DNA from: Calothrix sp. NIES-2098
GTDB taxonomy: Bacteria; Cyanobacteriota; Cyanobacteriia; Cyanobacteriales; Nostocaceae
Direction of reading: 5' to 3'
Assembly (NCBI GenBank): GCA_002368175.1
Contig: AP018172.1
Coordinates: forward strand, 4,591,001-4,655,000
Length of the DNA: 64,000 nt
Shown here: positions 25,164-33,562 of the stretch, piece after piece
Layout of the letters: every line of letters begins with the position of its first letter
Numbering within the stretch: the stretch's first letter is position 1
The notes under the pieces: model-generated
The model's input: the letters and a program-made list of their open reading frames with translations, nothing else
The model's database searches: none
What the model was told of the DNA's origin: nothing
Made by a program: the position numbers and the translations under genes

Positions 25164-27487
25164 TATAAATCCTCCCCATCAAATAAATCTGAAAAATCAA
25201 AAGCTACTGGTTGAGATATTGTTAAAGCTTGAGTTTCGTTCGCTTTTAATTGGTCTGGTTCTGGAACAGCAGGAGACTTATTTTCTGGTTTGTCGTCTTC
25301 TTTGATTGCTTTAGTTAGTTCCGTAGCAGAGTTATTAAACTCTGTCACGGCATTAATAACATCTAATGGGGCTTGCGTAACTGCTTGGATAGTAGAAGCA
25401 GTAGTTCCAAAATTTTCTAAGAAAGATGTAACCCTGTTGAATTTTGGTTGGGGATTGAGCCAGCCATAAGCACTTTCTAAAACAACTCCTCCCTTTTTTA
25501 AAGCATTCCCAATCTTCCCTGTATATCCTGCTATTAATTCATTAGCTTGGAGGATAGTTTGAGCAATATTCAAAAAGCTATTAAGCACATTAGTAGTGGC
25601 TTGATATATCCTATTAGCCTTGGCAAACGCTGCTGATAGTTCTGTATAATTTTCGGTTCCAATAATTCCTTTAACAAAATTTTCAATTGTTGAACCAATA
25701 ATTGAGCCGATATTTAATCCGTTCCCGTCTTTATCTTTAATCCCAATAAGCTGCAATACGTTTGATAATGCTTGTCCTAAAGTTCCGGCGATGTCATTGC
25801 TTAACATCATCGCATTATGAATCGTAGCAGCAGTTGTCAGAAGATTGAGCGCTCTATCTATGTGTGCCCATTCGTAAAATTTAGTGAGACTACCACCAAT
25901 CCCGCCAACAATTTGAGCGCCAAGCTTGAGATTAACAGTACTAGTTATTGCTAAATTTGCAGAAGTCTTACTATCAATTCTTCTGAGTCTGGACTTAATT
26001 TCTTCTAAATCTACCGGGTTCATATCCTGACCATCTCTGCCATTAATACCGTTAATACCATCTCGACCATCGCGACCGGGTAAACCAACAGGCCCGCGCG
26101 GGCCTGTTCTACCTTGCGGGCCGGGAACACCAGGTAAGGTGACTTGCACGACGGTTGTAACGCCATCTCGACCGGGTAAACCCTGTAAACCTCTTGGCCC
26201 GACTGCACCGGGTAAACCGCGCGGGCCGGGAATTCCCCTTAGCAATTTCAGCCCTTTGTAAAGTGCGATCGCGGTGAGTGCTGTTGTTAGTGCCGTTCCA
26301 GCTTTGTCTAAAGCACTAGAGGCAATACTTCCGGCTTTTTTGGCTAGCGTATTACTTTGGTCGGCTGTTAATTTTGCGAGATCTGCTTTGGCACTGGCGC
26401 GTATTGCATCGGCCGCGGCTTGTCTTGCTTTGGTATCAGCTGAAGATGAAACAGTAAGTGCTTTGTTGGCAACAGCTTGAGCGCTTCTAGCAGCAGTATT
26501 AGCAGCTATCGCCCGTTCGCTTGCTGTAGCAGCAGTTGAGTAAGCATTGCTTGCTACTCCCCTAGCTTGGTTAGCTGTTTCTCTGATAACTGGGATTTGT
26601 CTCCCAGCGTTCAATGCTTCGATATAAGCGCGATTTAATAAGTCCTCAACTGGAGGAAATTTAGCCTTCAATCTACCTATTTCAGCATTAGCAAGTTGAA
26701 TTAATCTGTAGAATCCATTGGTAGCGTTATCAAGTGCGCTTACTTGATTCTCTACAGCGTCAATTCTTGCACCTAAAACTTCTAAGTTTGCTATTTGCTC
26801 AAACAGCACAAAGAAAGTAGCGATAATGTTGAATATTTCTATAATTTTAAGACCTAACCTACCAGTAGCAGCTAGAGCGTTTTTGCTAATACCAATTGCT
26901 TCCGCCCCACGTTCTAACGCTCTTATTGCCTTACCGTTAACTTCTCCCACGAACTTATCAACTTTTTCAATTGTTGAACTAAGACCGCTAGTAATTTTTT
27001 TCAATCCATTTACTTCTTTTCCCGCATTTTCAGCAGCAAGTTTCGCTATATCAGCCGCACCTTTAGCGCTATCAGCAACATTTTTTGCAGTACCAGCAGC
27101 AGTATTTGCACCCTCAGCAGTTCTCTTTGCTTGAACGCTCAAACCATTAGCTAAACTCGCATCTCTAGCAGCATTTTTAGCTACAACGTCTACAGCTTCA
27201 GCGGTATTTTTAGCAGTTGTTGCGGTTTTTTGAGCATCAGAAATAGCAGCATTCATCTGACGTAATGTAGATTCAAATGAGCTACCGAGATTACTAACTC
27301 GCGTGTCTACTCTACTGATGTTTTGGTTGAGTGGATTAATTTGGTCAAAGATTTTAGAAGCAACAATTGGCAAGATAATGTTTTTAATTTTCTCAATAAG
27401 ACTATCTTCATTAACTGGTTTAATCTTGGCTATTTCAGCCTCAAGTTTAATTAACCTTGCCTTAAGTTCTTCACAGCAATCAGCCAT
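25163..27487 (-). CDS. Large coiled-coil/collagen-repeat fibre-like protein
   Basis: 774 residues. Residues 1-430 are mostly Ala-rich coiled coil (for example AKRTAEGANTAAGTAKNVAD) with a hydrophobic stretch near 215-235. Residues about 435-515 hold two collagen-like Gly-X-Y tracts (GPRGLPGAVGPRGLQGLPG; GRDGRDGINGINGRDGQD). The C-terminal 260 residues are helical with hydrophobic stretches. Such trimeric rods are typical of phage tail fibres and bacterial surface fibres. The collagen tract is locally much more GC-rich than its neighbours. Centre of a tightly packed leftward operon with overlapping starts and stops. Confidence 0.7.
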   Translation of the reverse strand: MADCCEELKARLIKLEAEIAKIKPVNEDSLIEKIKNIILPIVASKIFDQINPLNQNISRVDTRVSNLGSSFESTLRQMNAAISDAQKTATTAKNTAEAVDVVAKNAARDASLANGLSVQAKRTAEGANTAAGTAKNVADSAKGAADIAKLAAENAGKEVNGLKKITSGLSSTIEKVDKFVGEVNGKAIRALERGAEAIGISKNALAATGRLGLKIIEIFNIIATFFVLFEQIANLEVLGARIDAVENQVSALDNATNGFYRLIQLANAEIGRLKAKFPPVEDLLNRAYIEALNAGRQIPVIRETANQARGVASNAYSTAATASERAIAANTAARSAQAVANKALTVSSSADTKARQAAADAIRASAKADLAKLTADQSNTLAKKAGSIASSALDKAGTALTTALTAIALYKGLKLLRGIPGPRGLPGAVGPRGLQGLPGRDGVTTVVQVTLPGVPGPQGRTGPRGPVGLPGRDGRDGINGINGRDGQDMNPVDLEEIKSRLRRIDSKTSANLAITSTVNLKLGAQIVGGIGGSLTKFYEWAHIDRALNLLTTAATIHNAMMLSNDIAGTLGQALSNVLQLIGIKDKDGNGLNIGSIIGSTIENFVKGIIGTENYTELSAAFAKANRIYQATTNVLNSFLNIAQTILQANELIAGYTGKIGNALKKGGVVLESAYGWLNPQPKFNRVTSFLENFGTTASTIQAVTQAPLDVINAVTEFNNSATELTKAIKEDDKPENKSPAVPEPDQLKANETQALTISQPVAFDFSDLFDGEDL

Positions 27488-28073
27488 TACTTAACCTCCT
27501 AACTGCCTCAGTAATAACCGCTATCTTTTGTCCAATTTCATTACAAGGTAAGCAGCAATAGCCAGGGTAATTATCACAGTCACACCTGCAAGTACCAGGC
27601 GGACAATCCGAACAGGCGACACGATATTTACACGGGTAATCACCTTCAACTGTGAATACATCATTTGTTTGCCCCAATTCCTTAACGTGTAATCTACTGC
27701 GATATTTATCTGGTTTTACATCAGGACAAGTAACAGTCGGCATAACAGTAATACTATTTGGGTCAACGTTTGTGTAGTCGTGTAATCCGTCTTCCCCACA
27801 TCTTTGAACTTGTAGAACGTATCGTAAATCTTGATTGCCATTACCCGTGTCAACTATGTTGTAATCCCTGACGGTTAGAATTCCAGGTGTCCCACTGTTT
27901 GTCGAGTAAAAGGATATTCTATAACCGTTCGGATTGTAGTTTATTGTGTTAACACTGAAGTCTTCAACAGACACATCAATCGGGGAAACATTGGATTGAT
28001 ATATTTCTTCGAGTTGTGTTGCAAACTTAAAATTTACTTTCGGTTTGTCACCGATATTGCAGTATTCTGTCAT
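27480..28073 (-). CDS. Cysteine-rich C-terminal island protein
   Basis: 197 residues: a beta-rich body (about 1-140) and a C-terminal cluster of about a dozen Cys (CSDCPPGTCRCDCD, GYCCLPCNEIGQ), suggesting metal binding or disulfides. The stop overlaps the next gene's start by 8 bp. Position between the LamG-like and collagen-like genes suggests a component of the same structure. Family not recognised. Confidence 0.65.
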   Translation of the reverse strand: MTEYCNIGDKPKVNFKFATQLEEIYQSNVSPIDVSVEDFSVNTINYNPNGYRISFYSTNSGTPGILTVRDYNIVDTGNGNQDLRYVLQVQRCGEDGLHDYTNVDPNSITVMPTVTCPDVKPDKYRSRLHVKELGQTNDVFTVEGDYPCKYRVACSDCPPGTCRCDCDNYPGYCCLPCNEIGQKIAVITEAVRRLSNG

Positions 28074-28076
28074 GCA

Positions 28077-28892
28077 TTAAAAAGTTGTTGGTGAAGTAAA
28101 ATTAGATGAATATCTTGCAATTCCCTTTGTTAATCTTAGTCCTCTATTTTTGATTTTTCCTTGCCAAGTGAGATTTGTATAACCGTCGGTAGAATAGTTT
28201 CCAAAACCGAGTAATACCAGGCTAGCGGTACTGTTGAAGTATGTCGGGGAATGGTCAATTTCCCCTATCTTTGCTCCGTTTACAAAGCAGGCTAGTTTAT
28301 TGGTCTCGTTGACGGTATCTTTTTTTCTGACTACTGCAACGTGATAAAGGGTATCTACGCTGAAGTTATAAGCGAACTGATAATACTGGTCTGTTGAGCC
28401 GTTCGTAGTCCAGTACCACTGAACACCGTATTGATTAATCCCAAAAGCAAATTGTCTGTTAGCGTTGTCGGCTACATTGTTCGCTTGACTAATAAAGTAC
28501 TTGGTATCGTTGTTGAGCGTCGTCGGTATTGCTAGTACTTCAGCAGTAAAACTATCATCACTCAAATAGAATTTTGCATCATCAGGTGTAGTTATCCTGG
28601 TAGTTCCGCCATTACTGACAATTTGATTATCAGCGTTGATTGATGCTCCGTTATTTGTGAGAGTAAAACCGTTGCTAGATAAATCAACAAGACTGCCATC
28701 GACTATCCCTAGAAGCAAGCTTACATTGCTAGCGTATTGGTCGTTGTTGTTGCCATTATTGTTGGATAACCCTGCAAGAAAATCTGATACTTTTATCTTG
28801 TAAGTCTGTCCGGTTGATGCTTCTTGAAGTATTAACCAATCATTATCGCCAGCTTCTGTTTTTGTAATGGCTAAATCTTTGATTTCAGTCAT
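28077..28892 (-). CDS. LamG/concanavalin-like fibre protein
   Basis: 271 residues. A short N-terminal segment (MTEIKDLAITKTEAGDNDWL, QTYKIKVSDFLAG) is of the type seen at phage tail-fibre N-termini. A LamG/jelly-roll domain follows (about 50-270), with SFTAEVLAIPTT, HVAVVRKKDT, LACFVNGAKIGEIDHS and the C-terminal KGIARYSSNFTSPTTF typical of viral and cyanobacterial LamG_3 proteins. Such domains bind carbohydrate or pack as fibre heads. Its start overlaps the upstream stop (ATGA), implying coupling. Confidence 0.75.
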   Translation of the reverse strand: MTEIKDLAITKTEAGDNDWLILQEASTGQTYKIKVSDFLAGLSNNNGNNNDQYASNVSLLLGIVDGSLVDLSSNGFTLTNNGASINADNQIVSNGGTTRITTPDDAKFYLSDDSFTAEVLAIPTTLNNDTKYFISQANNVADNANRQFAFGINQYGVQWYWTTNGSTDQYYQFAYNFSVDTLYHVAVVRKKDTVNETNKLACFVNGAKIGEIDHSPTYFNSTASLVLLGFGNYSTDGYTNLTWQGKIKNRGLRLTKGIARYSSNFTSPTTF

Positions 28893-29233
28893 GGGTAATC
28901 GTTGAAAACATGTAGTGCTAGTTGAAATACTCGATAGTTTATAGCTCCACTCCTAAAAATAATTCGCCAGTACTCTAAATAAAGAGTATTGGCGATATCG
29001 CCTTGGTTGAAGGTAAGAGGTTGACCGTTTTCTAAGGTAATAGTGCTGCCAGATTCTGTGGTGATTTTACCTTCAAAGTTTTCGAGTATTTTTAACAAAA
29101 TACCAATGACTAACGATTCAGCCGTATTATTGGCATCTGGCGTTAGTCCCGGCAATTCGCTTTTAGTAATAACAAGAGAATCAATTGATTGGGTAGCACT
29201 TTCCCCGAAGCATTGAGCTAGCGATAAATCCAT
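28889..29233 (-). CDS. Small structural-like island protein, paralogue 1
   Basis: 114 residues. The N-terminal pattern LTLxQxFGxxATQxxxSLxIxKSxL plus NNTAESLVIG also occurs in the gene just upstream, so the two are tandem paralogues. The C-terminal half differs (ITLENGQPLTFNQGDIANT, then a Tyr-rich end). Directly abuts its paralogue and overlaps the LamG-like gene by 4 bp. Probably a structural element; unknown family. Confidence 0.65.
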   Translation of the reverse strand: MDLSLAQCFGESATQSIDSLVITKSELPGLTPDANNTAESLVIGILLKILENFEGKITTESGSTITLENGQPLTFNQGDIANTLYLEYWRIIFRSGAINYRVFQLALHVFNDYP

Positions 29234-29563
29234 TTAAAAATCATCCGGATCTATCGTGCTGGTTGTATCTTCTATTTGTAACTTAATCGTTTTTGAAAAT
29301 TCTCTGTATTGGGTATTGTTACGCGTAACTATACTTTGATAACTGTCTTCAATGGTGACTTGGATATCGCCATTAGATTCTTGCGCCGTGGGCGTTGCCA
29401 CAGATTGCCACTGCTTTACTAATGCCACTACCAACGATTCAGCCGTATTAGACGAACTCGCGGTTAATCCTTGGGCGACTAGTGCCGATTTTTGAATAGT
29501 TAGAGTAGACGCGTCTTGAGTTGCGCCAGATCCAAAAAGTTGCGTGAGCGTTAATTCAGCCAT
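29234..29563 (-). CDS. Small structural-like island protein, paralogue 2
   Basis: 109 residues sharing AELTLTQLFGSGATQDASTL and SSNTAESLVVALVKQW with the next gene, followed by a different beta-rich half (IQVTIEDSYQSIVTRNN). First gene of the leftward fibre operon that runs to 22890. Confidence 0.65.
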   Translation of the reverse strand: MAELTLTQLFGSGATQDASTLTIQKSALVAQGLTASSSNTAESLVVALVKQWQSVATPTAQESNGDIQVTIEDSYQSIVTRNNTQYREFSKTIKLQIEDTTSTIDPDDF

Positions 29564-29637
29564 GAGAGATTAGCACTAATAGTTAGTGCTTTATTTTACT
29601 CTCAGGCAGTTGAAAAGTGCGATCTCAGTCTTTGCGA

Positions 29638-31200
29638 TTAAGGCTTAGGCTTGCTGAGGTTTGAGGCTTTGACGTACTGAAATAGCCTAGAGCTTAACTG
29701 CACTTGATACTTTCGGGTAATTGGGTCGTAGCCGACTACTTGCACTTCATCTCCTCCATACATCGCCGGCTGGTTAATTTGCGTCCGCCAATTGCGATCG
29801 CATTTTTGGATAAATTCAGCCGCGTGTTTTTCTAGTTGGATGATGGTATCGGCTTTACCTCTACCTAAAATTGCAACTTCTGTTGATTGACCTTCAACAA
29901 GAATCCGCCAGCGAGTTTTATTGTCTTGCTGCTTTCGCAGTGGCAGGAAAGTCACAAGGCGATCGCTAACTTGGCTGTTAAAACTGGGGGGCAAGTCCAT
30001 CTGTTCGATAGGTATATTTGCTCCCACGGTTTCAAGTCGATTGCTATTTGCACTTTCATTTTCTGAATTTTCAAAATTTTCACTTATAGGTGGATCAGGT
30101 GGATCACAAACGCTAGAACCCTGATGAATAGCGGAAAAATTGTGATCCACCTTGTGATCCACCTTAGGTGGATCATTTTCGGTTTCAGAGGTGGATCGCT
30201 CATTATTTTCTGATCCACCTTGATCCACCTTTGATCCACCTATAGAGTTCTCTAGGTGGATCATAAAATTTCCTTGATTTGCAATGTTTTCAGGGATTGC
30301 TGATCCACCTGATCCACCTTGATCCACCTTATTTTGATTTTCTGGGAAAACATCTATTTTTCTTTTGCGTTTCCAGCCGCGACTACCTCGAAGTCCGCTT
30401 TCGCGGCCGCGTTCCCAACCGAGCCGACGCATAACCCCAGAAATGCGTTTATCGCTGGCGACATCCTGGCGAGATGGTTCTATGCCTAAAAGGCTGTATA
30501 AAGCCTGCGTGGTGACAAAATCCTTGCACCTGACGTATTCCTCAACAATTTCCATCCACGGGTCAATTACTTGATAGTCGCGATTGCGTTCCGCCCGTGC
30601 CGCTTCCTGTTCGTCAGTGAGCATATAAGGATAGCCGGCTTTATAAAGTGCGTTCGCGGCCGCCCATATCTTGTCCCTACAGAATAGAACCGCTTCCACG
30701 GGAATTTTTGACTTAGTAACAGGGATAATCCAAAATCGGTGATCGCCCGATGGGTCGTTGAGTATTTCTGTTTGGTTGGTCGTGCCGACGAAAACAAAAC
30801 CGCGTTTATAGTCAACTGGTACTCGGTCGTAGGGCGTTCTAAAGGTTTCCTCCTTTTTGGCCAGAAATCGCTTAAGTTCTTCAACGTCCTTGCGCTTATA
30901 GACCGTCTCGAATTCTCCCCACTCCAAACACCAAAAGCGGTGCATTTTCATTTTTTCGTCTTTGTCGTTGTCGTTCCCTAAGTCATCAGAGAACCAGTCC
31001 GCACCAAATAGCGTTCGCCAGAATGTAGATTTCCTTATTCCCTGTTCCCCGTAGAGAATGAGGGCACAGTCCATCCAGCAACCTGGATGACGGGCGCGAG
31101 CAACCGAGGCAACCAGAAAATTTTTAAAGTAAGTCGTGTGAAGCGGATCGGTAGTGCCAAAAAATTCTTCGGCTAAGTTGTCGAGGTAATCACCAGTTAA
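29638..31200 (-). pseudogene. VirE-type primase/helicase, 5'-truncated at the island repeat
   Basis: From ATG 31074 the frame encodes 478 residues, but family-like sequence continues upstream without a start (YLDNLAEEFFGTTDPLHTTY, FKNFLVASVARARHPGC) and ends exactly where the 207-bp repeat begins (31195). The ATPase core of PF05272-type proteins is present: LILYGEQGIRKSTFWRTLFG (Walker A), DLGNDNDKDEKMKMH, WGEFETVYKRKDVEELKRFL and FVGTTNQTEILND with DHRFWIIPV. The missing 5' part would hold the primase and the rest of the N-terminal region. A linker (about residues 210-350) is encoded by repeated TGATCCACCT units. Proteins of this family replicate plasmids, phages and satellites. It may still be translated as a short ATPase. 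Confidence 0.75.
30086..30330. repeat. Iteron-like cluster of AGGTGGATCA/TGATCCACCT inside the primase gene
   Basis: Thirteen copies of GGTGGATCA or its complement occur in about 245 bp, in both orientations, several directly adjacent (30301-30330 has three in a row). They encode a low-complexity linker rich in VDQGGS and DPPKVDH. The density and dual orientation suggest a replication origin embedded in the rep gene. Confidence 0.75.
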
Positions 31201-31401
31201 CGCGATTTGCCTTTAATATCAATGCTTTGAAAGATTAAGAGTAGCGTCGGCTGATTTTTGCTACTCAATTGCTACTAATTTTGACTCTCTAACCGCTATT
31301 TCAGGCGGTTTTGATTTTGCTACTCGTTTTCAATAAAAAGCGATCGCTCCCATCTACCAAAAAGGGCGATCGCTCTGGCTTGTTGTTCGTTAGTGAGTGA
31401 C
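31195..31401 (+). repeat. 207-bp direct repeat, copy B (internal border of island)
   Basis: Near-identical to 21856-22062. Its left edge cuts the primase reading frame; its right edge is followed within 10 bp by the 413-bp inverted-repeat structure. The 18-bp core is at 31259-31276. Confidence 0.8.
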
Positions 31402-31410
31402 GTTCGTGTT

Positions 31411-31823
31411 TGACTAACTAAAAATAGAAAAATTTAAAAGTTTGCAAAAGTACTGGATCATCTGGATCATCTGGATCAGTGTCAGGTGAAAGAAAATGTA
31501 ACTTTGTACACAGTTAACCTTTGTTTTAATCGTGTTAGCCTCAGGTGAATGTGCTACTTTTGACTGAAGAATTAAGTATGCTAATACATCTATATCTCTA
31601 ACAAAGAAATTTGACTCACTAAAAATTAGTGGGTCAAGTTCTGACCATCTGCATCACTGACAGAGAAATTGTAGTTCTGATCACCCATCAATCCCTGTTT
31701 TAGCCGTATTAGCAACATTTTAGGGTGACTTTTTTGACTTATGGATGAGATATACTGATCCAGATGATCCAGATGATCCAGTACTTTTCCAAACTTTTAA
31801 ATTTTTCTATTTTTAGTTAGTCA
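31411..31823. repeat. 413-bp structure: 70-bp inverted repeats carrying 9-bp iterons
   Basis: 31411-31480 and 31754-31823 are inverted copies with one mismatch in 70 bp. Each arm ends inward with nearly three tandem GGATCATCT units. Near the exact centre lies a smaller palindrome, TGACTCACTAA...TTAGTGGGTCA (31612-31636), and the spacer holds an imperfect direct repeat around TGTTTTANNCGTNTTAGC (near 31533 and 31693). No open frame. It resembles an origin of replication or a MITE-like non-coding mobile element. Confidence 0.75.
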
Positions 31824-31894
31824 ATCATGCAAGGGGATTAGATCGCCAAAAAATACCCCCAGTTCGTGACTGTGGGTATCCTAAAGACTAAGCC

Positions 31895-32620
31895 TTAAAA
31901 TAACCTTGGCGGGGTCGGATACTCTTTCGTTGGTACAAAGTTTCTTCTCTTGATTTCAAGCCAATACTTTTTGCCGAATATCTGCTGACTTGCAGCATCC
32001 ATTAAAGGATAGGTATTGACCACAGCTAGAGTCGTAACGATTCGTTCTGCATCCTTTCTTCCGACATTGACGTCAAGCTCTAGCTTCAGTTTGGTTTCGA
32101 GAAATTGTAACTCTAAAGGACTCCCATTTAATTGAATCTCTCCAGTAAGAGTGTTGTAGTGTAACTTATCCCCCCAAGCGTCTTTGATTATGTAATAGCT
32201 TTGGGCCAACTCAGACTTAAGAAACTCGTAACGCTTCTGGACAGCCTTGTTAATGATGTCCAGCCCCTCAGTCGTTTCCTGCCTTGAGGCAATATCAGCT
32301 GCGAGCGTTGGGTCAGCCTTGACATACCTGATAAAAATCTCGGCTACATAGTTGGCGAAGCCTGGATCAAGGTAGCTGGCTAGATGAACTGCCATGATGG
32401 GGTGAACCCAAGTCTCCCAAGTTTTACCTACGCGCTCAACAATCCAGGGTTCAGCATTTAACTGTGTAGCTTTTAAATGCTCTGATCTAGCTTTTGTTTC
32501 TGGCAACCGCTTCCAGTTATCAAGTCGAGTCCCAAAATGCTTACACCATTTGGTAGCGTTGATGTATTCGTCATCTCTTAGAGCGTCTTGCACCAAGGCG
32601 TGCGCGTTTTCTCTTTTCAT
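31895..32620 (-). CDS. KilA-N domain protein with VirE N-terminal-like tail
   Basis: 241 residues. The N-terminal 115 form a KilA-N DNA-binding domain (DEYINATKWCKHFGTRLDNW, VERVGKTWETWVHPIMAVHL, ASYLDPGFANYVAEIFIRYV), found in phage antirepressors and mobile elements. The remaining part (DAWGDKLHYNTLTGEIQLNG, LELQFLETKLKLELDVNVGR, AERIVTTLAVVNTYPLMDAA) resembles the segment that precedes the ATPase in VirE-type primases, then diverges. It lies upstream, in the same orientation, of the truncated VirE gene, so the two may derive from related replication genes (inference). Likely a replication or regulatory protein. Confidence 0.75.
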   Translation of the reverse strand: MKRENAHALVQDALRDDEYINATKWCKHFGTRLDNWKRLPETKARSEHLKATQLNAEPWIVERVGKTWETWVHPIMAVHLASYLDPGFANYVAEIFIRYVKADPTLAADIASRQETTEGLDIINKAVQKRYEFLKSELAQSYYIIKDAWGDKLHYNTLTGEIQLNGSPLELQFLETKLKLELDVNVGRKDAERIVTTLAVVNTYPLMDAASQQIFGKKYWLEIKRRNFVPTKEYPTPPRLF

Positions 32621-32937
32621 AATATTGTTTAGTGAGGTTTATTTGTTTGTTCGATTTCTCGAACGAATTTTCTGTGTCGTCAAACAAGACAAAAATCATC
32701 ACTGTACCTAAAACGTATTAGTAAAACTTCCGTCAATCAGTCCATTCACAAAAATCCTGACTTAAGTCAGAATAAGGGTAATAGCCTTAACTCCCTTGGA
32801 TTAACTACTGATGCTTTAGGTGCAGAAAGTGTTTTTGCCAAGACAATCGCCTCGGAAGGTACTGGTAACATCGACCGAGGCATTTTAATGTCACATTTTA
32901 TTCAACCACTTTGGGCAATAAAAGCGATCGCGTTTAG
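32621..32937. other. Gene-free spacer with a start-less open frame
   Basis: On the plus strand one frame stays open from just after a TGA near 32631 to about 33000, but its only ATG is at 32888. The encoded sequence is not recognised. It may be a gene remnant or chance; the promoter of the KilA-N gene should lie at the left end. Confidence 0.3.
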
Positions 32938-33228
32938 TCATGGCAGTTTCAAAGCTTTAGCTTCAGTCCACTCAACGCGCTGGTCAAACTGATCGTAAAA
33001 CGGGTGACACTCTGGCAATTCAATCTCGTATTGCCACTGTTCCCCAGTCCAGGAAATGCCGATGACATCCACCAAAAATTCGCTTGTCGTGCCTTGCAGA
33101 CAGACAAGATGGATGATCGTTTGACCGATGTAATATTTTGGCTTAGGAAAATCTTTGGCTACTCGCAATCGCCAAAACCGAGGCACATTGCAAGCTATTC
33201 CCCAAAAGGGTGTACTTGGCGCTAACAT
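32938..33228 (-). CDS. Small cyanobacterial accessory protein (unknown)
   Basis: I start it at the internal ATG 33228 (96 residues, MLAPSTPFWGIACN) since the longer frame back to 33336 adds low-complexity basic sequence. The core KPKYYIGQTIIHLVCLQGTT and GISWTGEQWQYEIELPE is a compact beta-rich domain of a type common on cyanobacterial plasmids and islands. Function unknown. Confidence 0.55.
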   Translation of the reverse strand: MLAPSTPFWGIACNVPRFWRLRVAKDFPKPKYYIGQTIIHLVCLQGTTSEFLVDVIGISWTGEQWQYEIELPECHPFYDQFDQRVEWTEAKALKLP

Positions 33229-33434
33229 TTTAGATTGTCTCCTTGGTGGATTAACGACGTTAAGGGGGAAGTCGTGCTGGTGGGGGAGATGTGGTAGTTT
33301 CTCCCTCCAGGGCGCGTTTTCAACGCCTGACTTCATTTAGCATCAGGTATTTTTCATTAATTGGATCAGATTCTTGTCAAAAAAGCGATCGCACTTAGGG
33401 AGCGACACGACGCTACGATTTACACGCTCAACCT

Positions 33435-33457
33435 GCTGCATACAATTTGTATTCAGC
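33435..33457. promoter_or_regulatory. Operator-like palindrome upstream of the RHH gene
   Basis: GCTGCATACAA and TTGTATTCAGC are inverted copies (10 of 11 bases) around one central base, about 105 bp before the ribbon-helix-helix start. Further GCATAC and TGTAGAC motifs follow up to 33540. A likely autoregulatory site. Confidence 0.55.
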
Positions 33458-33562
33458 TTGCATACATATAGTATAGCCACCTGCACACAACTGTCAACAG
33501 GCTGTAGGCAATTAGTGATAAAAGACTGTATCCTGTAGACAGATTGTATATAGTACGGAATT

